Below, piece after piece: positions 14,201-24,444 of a DNA stretch of 64,000 bases. The stretch comes from Symsagittifera roscoffensis (Eukaryota > Xenacoelomorpha > Acoela > Convolutidae), in the NCBI RefSeq assembly GCF_963678635.1, contig NC_087063.1:78449617-78513616 (forward strand), in the 5' to 3' direction. Position numbers and translations under genes: made by a program. Each line of letters starts with the position of its first letter. Position 1 is the stretch's first letter. The notes below the pieces were generated by a model, which was not told the origin of the DNA, did no database searches, and was given only the letters and a program-made list of their open reading frames with translations.

Positions 14201-16906
14201 TAGCAATAAAAAAGCTAATCTTTCGAACGAAACCCGATAAAAACCGTACCAGATATTATAAATGGTATTTTTTAACACAGACGCGAAGCTGCGCTTCGCA
14301 AATACTAGCGAGAACACGACAAAAACAGCTTTTACACAGTGCAATAAGATTAAGTAGAAATAAGCCTCGAATTATTAAAAATTCGGCTACGTCTCCGATT
14401 CGATCTGCGACCGAGAGATTATGAGTCTCACACACTAACCACTCAGCCAAGGACGCCTAATGAATCACAAACACCTGTCGCAAATAAAGCAGAGAACAGA
14501 TGCTAGGAAATTTCCTACGTTACAGATCGTGATTATAGCCAAAGTGCCACCAAATAAGTGCACACTTTTAGTGAACACTTATTTGCAAGTTAGGTTAGAA
14601 AAAAAGGTTCGAACTAATACACTAACGCTCGCAACCTCGCAAGTGTAAAAAACGGACAATGAACCGAAATAAATTAGGTCCAAAACCAACATTTTTTCAA
14701 TACAGATAAAATTTTTAAAGGCAGTAATTTTTTTCCACAATAAATTTATTTGAGAAAACAAATTACTGCCTAATCTGAACTCCAAAATCTTACTGCTTAA
14801 ATGATAGTATTTTTTTTTTAATTTTCAAGAAATTGAGCATTTTAGCAGCCTGTGCCCACGCTCTCGCAAATGAAATAAAACATCACAAGTGAATTCAGCG
14901 TTTGTTTTTTTTTACTTTACCACTCAATTTTCATCTGTTACAAATCGTAACTTGTTACGAATTGTCACTAGTTACGAATTGACGCCCAACCATTTCAAAA
15001 ACCAATGCATATCGCGTGGCGGAATAGATTTGAAATAAAGCAAAGTGCAACTATCTAAATACCAGTTGTGCACCATTTTGGGAGCATTTTAGCGATGCTC
15101 AAATGAATAGTACTGAAAAAAAAAAGACAATCACTGGCTGAGTAATTTAGATGACGGCCACATAAAAACTAGCTCCAAAAATTCTGATCAGTTTTGTGAC
15201 AATCAAGGTATTGTTGCTTTGAGAATAGTGCACAACTCACCGAAAGGATTGATTTCAACTTGAGTGGCGTCTACGACTGAAAATAGATGAAACAACTTCT
15301 GTATTTGATCAGCTGCTTCTTCTACTTGTTGAGGGGTGTCCAGACCCAACTGGTTAGCAGCCTCCAGGGCCTGTTGAGGAGTAATTCCAAGGGTCACATC
15401 CACAGGTATTTTGAAGATGGCGTCTGGGTTTGAGGCTGCCACTTCCTCGATGTCAACTCCCCCTTCTTTGGATCCCACCAGCACTGGTCCTCCGAAGTCT
15501 CGGTCCATCACGATTGCAAAGTAGGCCTCCTTCACTATCCTGCAAAACGATAAACAAATAAATAATCATTAAAGAATTATAAAGGTTTACCCTATACGTC
15601 TCGTCCAAAAGAGAAATTACATCAATTGCTTTTGTTTCGTAGCCTCCTTGCAGAAACGCTTATGATTTCATAGTTTCGTACTGAGTTTTTGAATTAATAC
15701 TTCAAAACTTTCCATAAAATGCTTCGCATAATTTAAAGCCAACAAGACAAGAAAACGAAGTTTGACCAGTTCGCCCAGCGGCATTGAGCCAAAAGGTAGA
15801 CAGGTTTAAGTTGAATACAATGATTAGCAAGAAGTTAAACAGCTTTGACAACAAGTTGGTCAAATTCTAGACCAGTACGGTAACCAGGAAAAAATAACAA
15901 AAATTTACAACCATAACCAGACATTTTTTTTACCCCCTGGCGAAGAAACCTAAAATTTAAAACACTTAAAGAAGGAAAACAAATTAAGACGTCTCAAAAT
16001 CACTATCTTTTCACTACTTCACTTTACGCATTTACAAAATCGCTTCAACCAACAGAGGGCATGTTCGCATTTAAAGTTCGTTCTATTCCCAAGTTGTTTT
16101 CATGTTGGTTGTAAAACTACTAGCTTCGATTTTGTATAATTTCCGTATATTTCGGTTTAGTTATGTTCTTTATCCGCTAATAATGTTCAGGATCATGTTA
16201 CATCGGCCAAGTTGCCTCCTAATGGGTCTTTTGAACGGCGGAAGTAGATGTTGTGCGGGTGTGCGCTTCTGGGGGAAATCCGAGCTGGGTGAAGGAAATT
16301 GTATGTATTTTTTTTTAGCTCAACGCGCTTCTGCGTAATTATTGCCGGCAAGTTAATTTACTGCGTGAATTGATTGCTTCGCAAAAACAACTTTCTAGGC
16401 AAGCTATTCAAGCGATAAAACTATAAAATTACATTCTGAAAAATCTCTGTAGAATAATTAAATTTAAAGTAAACGCACCGATATGACTCAGCTATCATGA
16501 CTTTCTTCACTTTCACACCCGTAGACGTTGTCTGATGAGTCACTAAGTGGTTTCCAATCATTTTCTCCGCCAAACTCAACACCTCATTTTTGTCAGTCGT
16601 CAACTTAACTCCACCTTTGAACCCGTTTTCCAAAAAAGTTCCTTTGCCCCGACCTCCAGCTAGTATCATTGCTTTGACCACGTACTCATCACAGGGGAAA
16701 ATTTTACACACTCGCTCGGCTTCTTTAAGTGAGTCGGCAACGTGGAATGGTTGCACGTTCAGTTTGAACTCGCGCATGAGGCTCTTGCTTTGGTACTCCT
16801 GAAGATTGAGCTGTCGTTTCGATATGAGGAGGCTGGATAGACACTTATGGCACCGGGGAAGGAGAATGTGGGCGAGGTTGCGACTGGAAATGAGAGCTCC
16901 ACTCAT
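5103..16906 (-). CDS. SUCLG2: Succinyl-CoA ligase beta subunit, mitochondrial, six coding exons
   Basis: The spliced exons 16906-16479, 15539-15241, 11375-11254, 9425-9261, 8912-8769 and 5234-5103 give 1290 nt, i.e. 429 aa, matching the usual length of the family. Every intron has GT-AG ends and all phases agree. The enzyme joins succinyl-CoA cleavage to nucleoside triphosphate formation in the citric acid cycle, working with the alpha subunit in the mitochondrial matrix. Seen: a basic N-terminal presequence, then LNLQEYQSK, the ATP-grasp loop [68 protein letters not shown] and NIFAGIV. NPFGE and [11 protein letters not shown] resemble the GTP-type G-beta branch (SUCLG2) more than SUCLA2; nucleotide specificity is inferred. 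An upstream ATG at 16945 lies before a likely splice acceptor (TTTCAG at about 16915), so I start at 16906 and suspect a 5' UTR exon further upstream. Confidence 0.93.
5465..6030. repeat. Old foldback (MITE-like) element in SUCLG2 intron 5
   Basis: The two halves are diverged inverted copies of each other: the left has CTCAAACTGGGTTCA and ATTATGGTGTAATTTA, and the right has matching inverted segments such as CCCAATTCGAGAAAAACGCG. The right end, CCGGTTTATTTTGATCAGCA, matches the end of the better-preserved foldback at 10435-10970. No transposase frame is present. The short open frames inside it are by-products of the repeat. Confidence 0.65.
6508..7000 (-). repeat. Diverged SINE-like repeat with hairpin tail
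   Basis: Begins with a relic of the dispersed tail motif (CAGAGGCGAAGCTGAGC, then CACCACTTGCAATA). It continues with the AAGCCGA/AAGCTGA-type phrases seen in the other copies in this window. No tRNA-like head is recognisable. It lies in SUCLG2 intron 5. Confidence 0.5.
8769..8912 (-). CDS. SUCLG2: SUCLG2-like exon 5
   Basis: Acceptor GCTTAG and donor GTAACC; 48 complete codons, from VLEAFKIMA through [11 protein letters not shown] to LKMPL. NIFAGIV replaces the common NIFGGIV. A forward-strand open frame over the same bases is a shadow. Confidence 0.92.
9261..9425 (-). CDS. SUCLG2: SUCLG2-like exon 4
   Basis: Acceptor GTTAAG and donor GTAAGA; 55 complete codons. It encodes the start of the CoA-ligase domain: [20 protein letters not shown] and [10 protein letters not shown]. 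The last motif has Ser where the relatives I know have a third Gly. Confidence 0.93.
9900..10030. repeat. Short foldback, about 20-bp perfect arms
   Basis: TAGATGTCCGTAAAGCT at about 9932 and its inverted partner AGCTTTACGGACATCTA at about 9968 form a long stem with a short loop. Weaker pairing continues on both sides (CTCAACTTCCGAA against TTCGAAATTTGA-like sequence). It is intronic with no coding content. Confidence 0.7.
10137..11015. repeat. Nested foldback elements in SUCLG2 intron 3
   Basis: Three inverted repeats are arranged together. An outer pair (AAAGTGTTAAGGTCACGAAA at about 10141, and its inverted form TTTCGTGAACTTTACACTTT at about 10990) encloses one foldback at about 10185-10430 and a second, long one at about 10435-10970. 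The second has arms of about 250 bp that meet around 10685-10725 and ends CAGTGCTGATT...AATCAGCACTG. None contains a protein frame. They look like non-autonomous DNA elements that inserted into or beside each other. Confidence 0.75.
11254..11375 (-). CDS. SUCLG2: SUCLG2-like exon 3
   Basis: Acceptor TTCTAG and donor GTAAAA. The 122 nt complete the Gly codon and encode the conserved [16 protein letters not shown] block, ending in phase 0 after DEKE. Confidence 0.92.
11400..14270. other. SUCLG2 intron 2, no gene seen
   Basis: AT-rich intronic sequence. It contains scattered phrases of the local repeat family (AAGCCGA, TAGTCGGAAAA) and a run of TA dinucleotides near 13670. No coding frame or RNA gene is supported. 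Confidence 0.55.
14272..14645 (-). repeat. SINE with tRNA-Met-like head and hairpin tail
   Basis: Read on the minus strand, a tRNA-like head (14457-14385) is followed by a body and then a tail with the palindrome GCGAAGCGCAGCTTCGC (about 14300-14282). The head has an A-box-like TTGGCTGAGTGGTTAG, an anticodon-like stem-loop GAGACTCATAATCTC with CAT in the anticodon place, and a B-box-like GATCGAATC. The same body and flank recur, diverged, at 26783-27110. The mismatched acceptor stem argues against a working tRNA gene. Confidence 0.7.
15241..15539 (-). CDS. SUCLG2: SUCLG2-like exon 2
   Basis: Acceptor TTTTGCAG and donor GTGAGT. It completes the Arg codon and runs from [15 protein letters not shown] through the PVLVGS and [11 protein letters not shown] motifs to INPFG, where it ends one base into the Gly codon. 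Confidence 0.93.
15545..16470. other. SUCLG2 intron 1, no gene seen
   Basis: Ordinary AT-rich intron sequence. The forward open frame at 16102-16338 has no recognisable domain and I do not call it. Confidence 0.5.
16479..16906 (-). CDS. SUCLG2: SUCLG2-like exon 1: presequence and ATP-grasp N-part
   Basis: Starts at the second ATG of the open frame, eight bases after a TTTCAG acceptor-like site. The first 36 or so residues are rich in Arg, Lys, Ser and Leu with no acidic residue, as in mitochondrial targeting sequences. The exon ends after MIAESY plus two bases of an Arg codon (donor GTGCGT at 16478), leaving phase 2. Confidence 0.92.
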
Positions 16907-17834
16907 CGCTGAACCTGAAATTCTAGAATATTCTAGAAAAACCATGAAGACGACCCCCTGATTGTGAATTCATTGCTTCCGGTTAACTCTTGAAATTCTG
17001 TATGTAAGGGGAAGAATGAACCAATAAGCAGAATTTAACGCGCTAAAGAAATTCTATGAATTACATGACATGATTGGAAAGACAAGGAACGATTTAGGAA
17101 TCTTAAGTTTTCAGGTTTTAAGTCATCATTTCCAGCAAATCAAGCAGACAAGTGTTTTCTTTTCATCTTTTGGTCAAAATAACAATTTCGTGGGGCATAC
17201 GAGAAAAACCTAGGACTGTATCGCCAAGTAAAATTATCTGCAACAACTCTCAAACAAGAAAAATCATTGTTAAAATTTCAATTCCCAGCTTTCAAATATA
17301 AATATTTCAAATTAATAAATTCTAATAATTCATAGAGCTATTCACAAAATTCATAAAAATATGTGTTCAATTGTTTCTGTTACTGATCAGCGTCTCAATC
17401 AAGTTTTCAATCACAATTCCAAGTCTTCAACTCATTAAAATTGTTTAAAAAAATTCCGGGGCATATGGAGAACCTTCCTTTGATTTAGAGTATCCAGACA
17501 AATAAACACAGAATTAACGCAATTTATAATTTAATATGTTCAGAAAATTTAGTTCATATCAATTTTCTTCAAATACTGTAGGTCAACTACGAGAAATTCA
17601 TGATTTCGCAGCTTGCGTTAAGCGTCTTGAGCATCATATCTCACAATGAGCACTTAAATTAGTTCAAACAAAACTATTTGCACTCACACAATCTCGACTT
17701 CGACAAAAACAATTAAGCCCATTAGACCCAAAAAGCAAATGAAATCGGGCGATGTTTGTGAAATGCTTCCAATAGTATTTTTGATTTTTTGACTATCAAA
17801 AAAATCCCCTAAACAGGTCAGGTGGAACCTTTAG

Positions 17835-18470
17835 CTTCACACAGAGGCGTAGCGGCACTTAGCACCACTTGCGATCCCACACAAACAGCATTGCAAACAG
17901 AAAATAGGTTTCAAAAACCGAGGCGAAGCTGAGCTTCGCACTACTTGCGATACAAATATGAATGACTATGATTTAAATCAAATGAAAAAAAATTCAAAAA
18001 GACCAAAATACCCGGAGCGAAATTGCCTGCATCAATAGGAAATTCACAAAGAGCTTTCGGGATGCTACAAAGAGCTTTCGGGATGCTATAAAGAAAACGA
18101 GTTGTCAAAAATGTCTTTCTGCGGAACTAAGCCGACAAAAATAAGCAGATCGACAATTATCTAAATTACCCAAAAATTTTCTATTCGCAAAAAACAGGTC
18201 TCGACTGGAATCCAACTCACGGGCTCGTCGTCTCAACCATTAGGATTACAGCAACTTGGAAGAAGCCGAACCTTCAAAAAAAAAGTCGGGTTACCGAACT
18301 AAGCTAACAAAAATGAACAGACGGACGACAGCCCGAAAAATCTAGTTTGCAAAAAACAGGTCCCCACCAGATTCCAACCGCAACCCTTTGCGGTCTCAAG
18401 CAGTTGTATTACTTCGACGCCAGATGCGACGGATGGTCGATTGAATTTATAATTACCAAGCGGTAACAAA
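17835..18470 (-). repeat. Composite SINE: hairpin tail plus two tRNA-like monomers
   Basis: On the plus strand the order is tail motif (17845 and again, better, at 17921: GAGGCGAAGCTGAGCTTCGC), body, then two units. Each unit starts AACTAAGC..ACAAAAATAAGCAGA and ends in an inverted tRNA-like segment (18187-18259 and 18358-18430). It matches the copies at 28278 and 31048 along its length. A 22-bp direct duplication (AAAGAGCTTTCGGGATGCTA) sits at 18047-18090. Confidence 0.7.
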
Positions 18471-18799
18471 GGCGAAAATACCAGAGCCGAAACCTTTCAT
18501 GCTGAAATAAAATTGTAAGATAATAAAAAACATCATGTCCCTTTTCCCCTCAGAACACACGCACGCGCACAAAACACTTTTCGATCCCCAAACGACACAA
18601 ACGGAGGCCAAAAGGTCGATACAAGATAAACCGAAACTTATTGAGCCAATAAGAAGACAAAAAATTATACAAAAAAAAGAAATTTTTACAAATCGAGCTG
18701 GTAAAATTACAACCGACGTATAAAACAAATTCCAATTCGGTCGGAATTTTAAAAAACCAAAGCACTTAAAACAATTACAGTGAAAAAAAAAACGATTCT

Positions 18800-19240
18800 T
18801 AGATGTGAAAACTAAGCCAAAAAAGCATAAGCAGACAAATAATAGGCCGAACTTTTTTTTGAACCCAACAAAAAACAGGTCCTAGTCACATTTAAACACA
18901 GGATTTAAACCAGGCTAAATGTGCAAGAGACACTAGGAAATTTGAATCAAAGTACCATCAGGAGTCCAAACGAGTCCTGTGAACAAAGTTATTACAAAAA
19001 AGTCCAGTACCCGATTGCAATACCCTTGCTTATCGAAAGGTTAATGAAGTACCATTTGAAGAAAACCTGTCAAAAATACAATCGGCAGCGTTTAATGAGT
19101 TTTCAAAAAGCCGGCAATACTTGGGTAAGCCGACTTACGACATTGGTGAAAATTGCTTAATACAAAGTCCATATTGTGGCAACTAATCCGACAAAAAATA
19201 AGCAAACAAGATTAAGAAACGAAGTTATTAAAATCACCAG
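18800..19240 (-). repeat. SINE monomers and partial copies
   Basis: Carries the AACTAAGCC..AAGCAGACAAATAATAGGCCGAA unit, a decayed tRNA-like segment at about 18880-18940, and then GTCCAGTACCCGATTGCAAT followed by a weak form of the second hairpin motif (CCCTTGCTTATCGAAAGG). It resembles 31590-31880. The short open frames here are repeat-derived. Confidence 0.6.
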
Positions 19241-19303
19241 CCTCATCACCTTTAATATTTATGTCCTAAAACTTAACGAATCTCTTAATCCAAAGGCAAC
19301 AAT

Positions 19304-21040
19304 TCAACTTTCAAATTTTTCAGATTTTTCTGGATACTTTAAATCAGTACTCCAATTGATTTCTTCGGTACATTCTCTTCTCCGCTGACGAGGCATTACC
19401 CACGCCTTTTTTTGACCTCTATTCGAGCACGCTGGCTTATCTGAAGTTATGTCATCATCGTCAATATTGAGAACATGTCTTAACGTCCAGATCCAGTAAT
19501 CGCGCATAAACGTATCAAGAAGCTTTTCGTCTTTGAAAATGTCACGTCTTCTACTTTTCTTATCTGTAACTCTAGATAGAATGTTTCCAGAACCAGTGAG
19601 CTGACAATCTCCACATGATTCTTGTCTAAATTTCCGACAACTAGAACTCAATCCTTCGCCAAACTCAGTACTTCTGCTATTAACGGTCATTGGATCGACG
19701 TCCTCAGTAAGCCGAACCATAAAAAGGGGGTAAATTTGAGATTTATCGAAAATTGCTGCATATCTAGGCCCTTTGCCTTCCGGCGTGTCATAGACATCAA
19801 CCAAAGAGTCGAAGAATCCTCTTCTATCTGGTTTCATTGGAAGGCGTTTCATAGAAGGAGAACCTAGAGTGCTCTCGCCCATCAAGACTAGACAAATGAA
19901 GAAACATCTTTCAATTTGTAACATATCTGCTGATCTGGAAACAGGCGAGAAGGACAGAGCTCCACTCAAATCGGAGCAAAAATAAACACCAGATCCCAAA
20001 GAAGCAACTTCCCTGCAGTATTTCGGATCTAAGTTATTCAAAACTATACCTACAGTTTTACCCACCGCTGTTCCATGGAAAAGCAGAACTTCATTTAAGT
20101 TATTTTCCCCTAACTTTCTCACCATAAGAGCTCTTTTGTCCTGGTAGTCTTTCCATAAATCGACGTTCTCTACTCTTGTCACGGACACTTTCTCACGTAA
20201 ATCGGCATACTTGCAAACGTGACGCTCAATGTCAATGAAATTCGGGTCACTTTCACTCAGTAACGTTCCTGGAAAATCAGCCAGCGTCTTGTCGTTTCTC
20301 CAGTCTCTCGGTATTTCATTTACATAGGCAGCCTTCATTGGTAATTTAGAAGGCCAAAAGGTAGACGGCCGTCTGACCAATTCATTCGTTGTACCAGTCC
20401 TTAAATGACGTCTTTTAAAATTTCTAAAATCCAAAATAAATTCCTCGCCATTGTCATCTGTGTATAGAATTTGGGACTCTGGATCTTTGGCATAAGCCTG
20501 TTCTATCTTTTTACTGTCAAACACTTCGCCTTTCGAAGACAGAATTGGAACATGTTTCACACATGGCCAATAAAGCAAACTTTTTCTTAATCTGGTCAAA
20601 ATTGTAGGAAACAACCCGTAGAAATGGCCGGGGCTTCTTTGCATTTGCTTCAGTTCCGAACTGTCTTCAGTTTGAATCTCGGCGTAGTACCACTTCCAAG
20701 ATTGATCAGAAATAAATGACTTCCCTTCTCTCATCAATTCTATCGATGGAGTGTTCACATGAACTTCGCCTTTGTTTGTGAATGATACATCAACTTTTTT
20801 ATCTTGAAATGTTACTAAAACATTCGTTATACTTGGGTCGCAAAATTGTCTCTCTAGATATTCCCCAAATATGGGATCCAGACTTTTCCAAAACGTTCGC
20901 TTTCCTGTTATCTTTAAATACCACGAGTAATGAAAAAATTTCTTCTCGGAGATCAATGGACTTATTACACTAGTCTGCTTCACTTGACGACGTCCTCTTT
21001 CCCAGAATTTTCCAGCATCATGATTTGCATACTTGGTCAT
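19304..21040 (-). CDS. WWE-WWE-PARP domain protein (probable mono-ADP-ribosyltransferase)
   Basis: A single open frame of 578 aa from the ATG at 21040; the frame is also open a little further upstream, with a TTTTTTTACTAG acceptor-like site just before the ATG, so 5' exons may exist. Two WWE-type modules are visible at roughly residues 35-110 and 115-225; the second ends with DFRNFKRRHLRTGTTNELVRR, a typical WWE C-terminal strand. The PARP catalytic domain spans about 290-445, with His322 in LLFHGTA and Tyr353 in GSGVYFCSD. At the third triad position Leu439 (IYPLFMV) replaces the Glu of polymerising PARPs, so at most mono-ADP-ribosylation is expected. The architecture resembles the PARP11/12/13/14 group, which acts in stress and antiviral responses in vertebrates; its role here is not known. 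The last 130 residues are unlike anything I recognise. Confidence 0.85.
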   Translation of the reverse strand: MTKYANHDAGKFWERGRRQVKQTSVISPLISEKKFFHYSWYLKITGKRTFWKSLDPIFGEYLERQFCDPSITNVLVTFQDKKVDVSFTNKGEVHVNTPSIELMREGKSFISDQSWKWYYAEIQTEDSSELKQMQRSPGHFYGLFPTILTRLRKSLLYWPCVKHVPILSSKGEVFDSKKIEQAYAKDPESQILYTDDNGEEFILDFRNFKRRHLRTGTTNELVRRPSTFWPSKLPMKAAYVNEIPRDWRNDKTLADFPGTLLSESDPNFIDIERHVCKYADLREKVSVTRVENVDLWKDYQDKRALMVRKLGENNLNEVLLFHGTAVGKTVGIVLNNLDPKYCREVASLGSGVYFCSDLSGALSFSPVSRSADMLQIERCFFICLVLMGESTLGSPSMKRLPMKPDRRGFFDSLVDVYDTPEGKGPRYAAIFDKSQIYPLFMVRLTEDVDPMTVNSRSTEFGEGLSSSCRKFRQESCGDCQLTGSGNILSRVTDKKSRRRDIFKDEKLLDTFMRDYWIWTLRHVLNIDDDDITSDKPACSNRGQKKAWVMPRQRRRECTEEINWSTDLKYPEKSEKFES

Positions 21041-21064
21041 GACTAGTAAAAAAAGCAAACACAA

Positions 21065-22970
21065 AAAACAGCCTCAACTATCTGAAAAGGAAGAATAATA
21101 ATTTACAACAACTTTCTAAATTCAACTTAACAACTATGGTCAAACGAAGATTCGAACCATTCTTCTTTAGTTTGTTTCTACATCCGCCCAGTCGTAATTT
21201 TTTTCCCAACGGAATTTTTTTTGGCGCCATCATTATGGTACCAGATTTGTATTTGATCATGCAACTATAAAAAAATATTTGAACCATTTTGAAAGAAACA
21301 CATGGCATTCGACAAAAAAACGCACACCGCAGAAACTACTGGTGAAATATGATGACTTTCCAGTGTTTCAGAAGAGCTCGGCAGTTAAAAATGATTCCGT
21401 TGAAATTATTTCTATTTATTATATTCCTATTTCTATTCCATTAATGACGAGGAGCAGCCCATATCCATCCTCCAAAGGGGCAAAATCTCTAGAAAAACTC
21501 TGCTTTGAAACTTATTACAGGAAGCATCAAATAAAGTTTATTTTGGTACATTTAGATTATGTTCCGAAAAACGCCTGTCAAGGAAACGAAGGAGAAATCA
21601 GCTTTACTTCGGCACTTTTTACAGCCCCGAAATTGAAAATGTAAACTCAAAAAAAAACACTGAAAGAACTTAGAATGATGATACATGAAACTGTTCGATC
21701 ATGCTCTAGACCAATAAGTGTCTGAACATCAATTTCCTGAGAAAACTGCGAAAAGTCAATGATTTTTTGTTTAATGCTTCGAACTTTTGTGACCATGACG
21801 TTAGTTGAACAGGAAAAGGTAATTATGAGACGGATACAATTAATCCGTAACTCTCTCAAATTGATTAACCTCCCAGAAGGGAACAGACGACCGATTTTGC
21901 TACGCAAAAGAAATATTGCCAATCCGCAACTCCGACTTGTCGCATTTGACGTCATCGACAATTTGACGCATCCAAAGCTCATTTTACATCACTAAATAAA
22001 AGAGTGTTATCAGTCAAACTTTCAAGCGTCATAAATAATTGATATTAACAAATCAAGTTGTAAGTTATTTTAATTCGATCGTAACTTCAATGAAATTATT
22101 TAGAAGTTTTCATCTTTAGGCATAACTATACGCATCGTTCCACATTACCTCATATTTAGTCAGCCATTAACTATCGATATATAAAAATAGAAAGCTACCA
22201 TAATTCTAAATTAAAGTGAACATGAGGGATGCAGTTATATCAATAGAATGATGCAAAAAATTAGTTATATTAAGTTGTTATCCTATGTGATTTAAACTAC
22301 TTGAGAGCGCAAGAAAAAATCGAACGAAACTGCGATATTAATAATAACAAAACTAGCACAGAAAAATCGACCTCAGTTATAATTGGAAAAATTAGATTAC
22401 TTTTTAAAAATAAATCCATGTTTTCCTTAGAATTTTTTCGAAAAAAAAAACTATTTAAGTGACTAAATCAGCTAATAAGGCTACAAATATTAAGCTTTTA
22501 AACAGTAATAATTGACTATTCACGCAGTGAAAACAACTGAAATATAGGTAGTCTTGTGCCATCGCTGAATTTATTCTCCTCTCCAAACTTAAACCAGAAA
22601 ATCAAAAAATTCAGACCAGTTTTTCTCGACAAAACCTTTTTGGTTCACCTTAAAATCAGAATCACGACGTACATGCTTTGGATCTGATGCATCACTTAAC
22701 GACCTACGAGCTTTCTTTGAGGTCGTCACAATTGGCTGAAAAACCCACACTTGGCCTCAGTTCGTTCCCACTACGATCGCGGCCAGAGCAGCAAAATAAT
22801 ACCAACACAGATGCGAAGTGGGGCCTCGCAGCACTTCCCGATAAAATAGGTGCCAGAATTACAGCTGAAATATTATTTCAATTTTCAAAAAATATTACGA
22901 AAATAGATAACCCATTTTCTAATCCTTATGATTTAAAAAAAACTCAATTATAAAATCAAACCATGCGAAA
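21065..22970. other. Region upstream of the PARP gene, no certain gene
   Basis: Open frames at 21279-21644 (+, 121 aa), 21759-21995 (+) and 21078-21308 (-) have no recognised domain. The plus-strand ones could be remnants of a mobile element, since they sit in one short stretch without clear splice sites. I do not call them as genes. The PARP promoter or 5' exons should lie here. Confidence 0.45.
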
Positions 22971-22974
22971 TAAT

Positions 22975-23600
22975 CACAGAGGCGAAACGGAGCTTCGCAA
23001 CAATTGCGATATAATGCAAGCACAGCAAAATTTAAGCAAAATAATCATGAAACGCCAGAAACACCATTAAGCAAGTCTTCAATTTTTCAACGAGCGACTA
23101 CTGAGCCAATAATACATTCATTGAGCCAAAAACAGCCGCTCTAAGCCACTCCTTGAGCCGAAAACAAAATGGCATACGAAATTGCTGACATAAAAAATTT
23201 TTGAGCAATTGACCGATCATTTTTTGCCCTTGAAGCAACACAAATCAAAGAAACTAAGGTGACAAAACATGAACCGAGAACAGTTAGGCCGACTGAAACT
23301 TTTAAGCAAAACAAAAACAACCAAAAAGAAAATATAAGAGTTCAGGGCTATCAATTTTATAAGTTACAGGAATACATCAAAACATTTGCATCTACCACCA
23401 ACCACCAAAATTGCTGACATCATATAAGAGATCTACGACATGATATCAGCAGACAAACAAAAGTCCGATTATTCTATTTTTCAGGAATAACTTTTATAAT
23501 TTTATACATTTCGACGAAAAAAGGTCCGGCCGGGACTCGAGCCCCATGCCTTAGGGTAGAGAGACAACCGCGTTAACCTTAGGCCAAGTGTGAAGCCGAT
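22975..23600 (-). repeat. SINE with tail hairpin and tRNA-like head
   Basis: The tail motif CAGAGGCGAAACGGAGCTTCGC at 22977 is followed by body phrases (GAGCCGAAAACA, AGCAAAACAAAAAC) and an inverted tRNA-like head at 23520-23595. Read on the minus strand the head has CTTGGCCTAAGGTTAACGC (A-box-like) and GGGCTCGAGTCCC (T-arm). About 620 bp lie between head and tail, longer than the other copies, so a second insertion or an oligomer is likely. Confidence 0.6.
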
Positions 23601-23601
23601 A

Positions 23602-23790
23602 TAAACCAATAAAACACAAACCTAACCCCTTTAACAAAAAAACTATTCAAAATCAAAGATAAATACACAAACTACAGAACAACTTTCAATTACAGTAAAC
23701 CAATAAAACACAAACCTAACCCCTTTAACAAAAAAACTATTCAAAATCAAAGATAAATTCACAAACTACAGAACAACTTTCAATTACAGT
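23602..23790 (+). repeat. Tandem duplication, 94-bp period, two copies
   Basis: TAAACCAATAAAACACAAAC and the following sequence through CAACTTTCAATTACAG occur twice in direct succession, almost identical. Non-coding. Confidence 0.9.
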
Positions 23791-24079
23791 AAAGACAGTT
23801 TGAATCAAAACTGAAAAAAAAACAAGTTTGTACAGAAACTGTTTGAAAAGCGTAAAACTTAATCTCAGGTGCATTTGGAAAAAAACGGAAAATCAGCCGA
23901 CAGAAATTAGAACAAAAACTAAATATTCGAAGAAAAAATCAGCACTTTCTTATTAAATATATTTGAAAAAATTAATTACCACCAAACTCAAACTAGTACT
24001 CTTATTTAAAATTCAAATTACTTATTAAAAAGTAAGCATGCCAGCCTACAAACGTGAAAGCAACTGCAGTAACTGGGGA

Positions 24080-24440
24080 AAAAGTCTAGTTCCCGCTTAC
24101 AAAACACGTGCTTTCGCAAGTGTAACACAGGCGAGGTTGCACTTCGCATACACAAGCAAACAAATGACCGATAACGCTACTGGGAAAAACTTAATGAGTA
24201 AAACTTTGAGTCTACAAAATTTCAGAAGTGACGTACGCCAATTATGACGCATTAGCAGAACCAGTCAATTTAAAAAAAAAAGAAATTTACCAAATAACAT
24301 GCCTCAATTTATAGAGCGAACGCATTTTAACTAGTTTACGAAAAAGTTCTTAAAAAACATCCGACCCTGCCCAGGTTCGAACTCTCTTATTTTGCTGCTG
24401 GTCTCCTTCCCTACCTCTACGCTATAGATCCATGATACCT
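24080..24440 (-). repeat. SINE-like copy with tRNA-like head at 24362-24430
   Basis: On the minus strand, TATAGCGTAGAGGTAG (A-box-like) and AGAGTTCGAACCTGG (B-box) mark the head. Towards 24085-24150 are a GTCTAGTTCCCG phrase and weak versions of both hairpin motifs (ACGTGCTTTCGCAAGTGT; GGCGAGGTTGCACTTCGC). Confidence 0.55.
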
Positions 24441-24444
24441 AGAA

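Noticed and set aside
14385-14457. Functional tRNA-Met gene
   Set aside because: The A-box, CAT loop and B-box resemble a tRNA, but the acceptor stem does not pair well and the segment is the head of a repeated element.
16907-16945. Upstream ATG at 16945 as start of the succinyl-CoA ligase subunit
   Set aside because: A TTTCAG acceptor lies between it and the next ATG, and starting at 16906 gives a clean mitochondrial presequence and the usual protein length.
21279-21995. Plus-strand ORFs upstream of the PARP gene
   Set aside because: No recognisable family, no convincing splice sites, and overlapping frames on the other strand. Could be remnants of a mobile element; not called.
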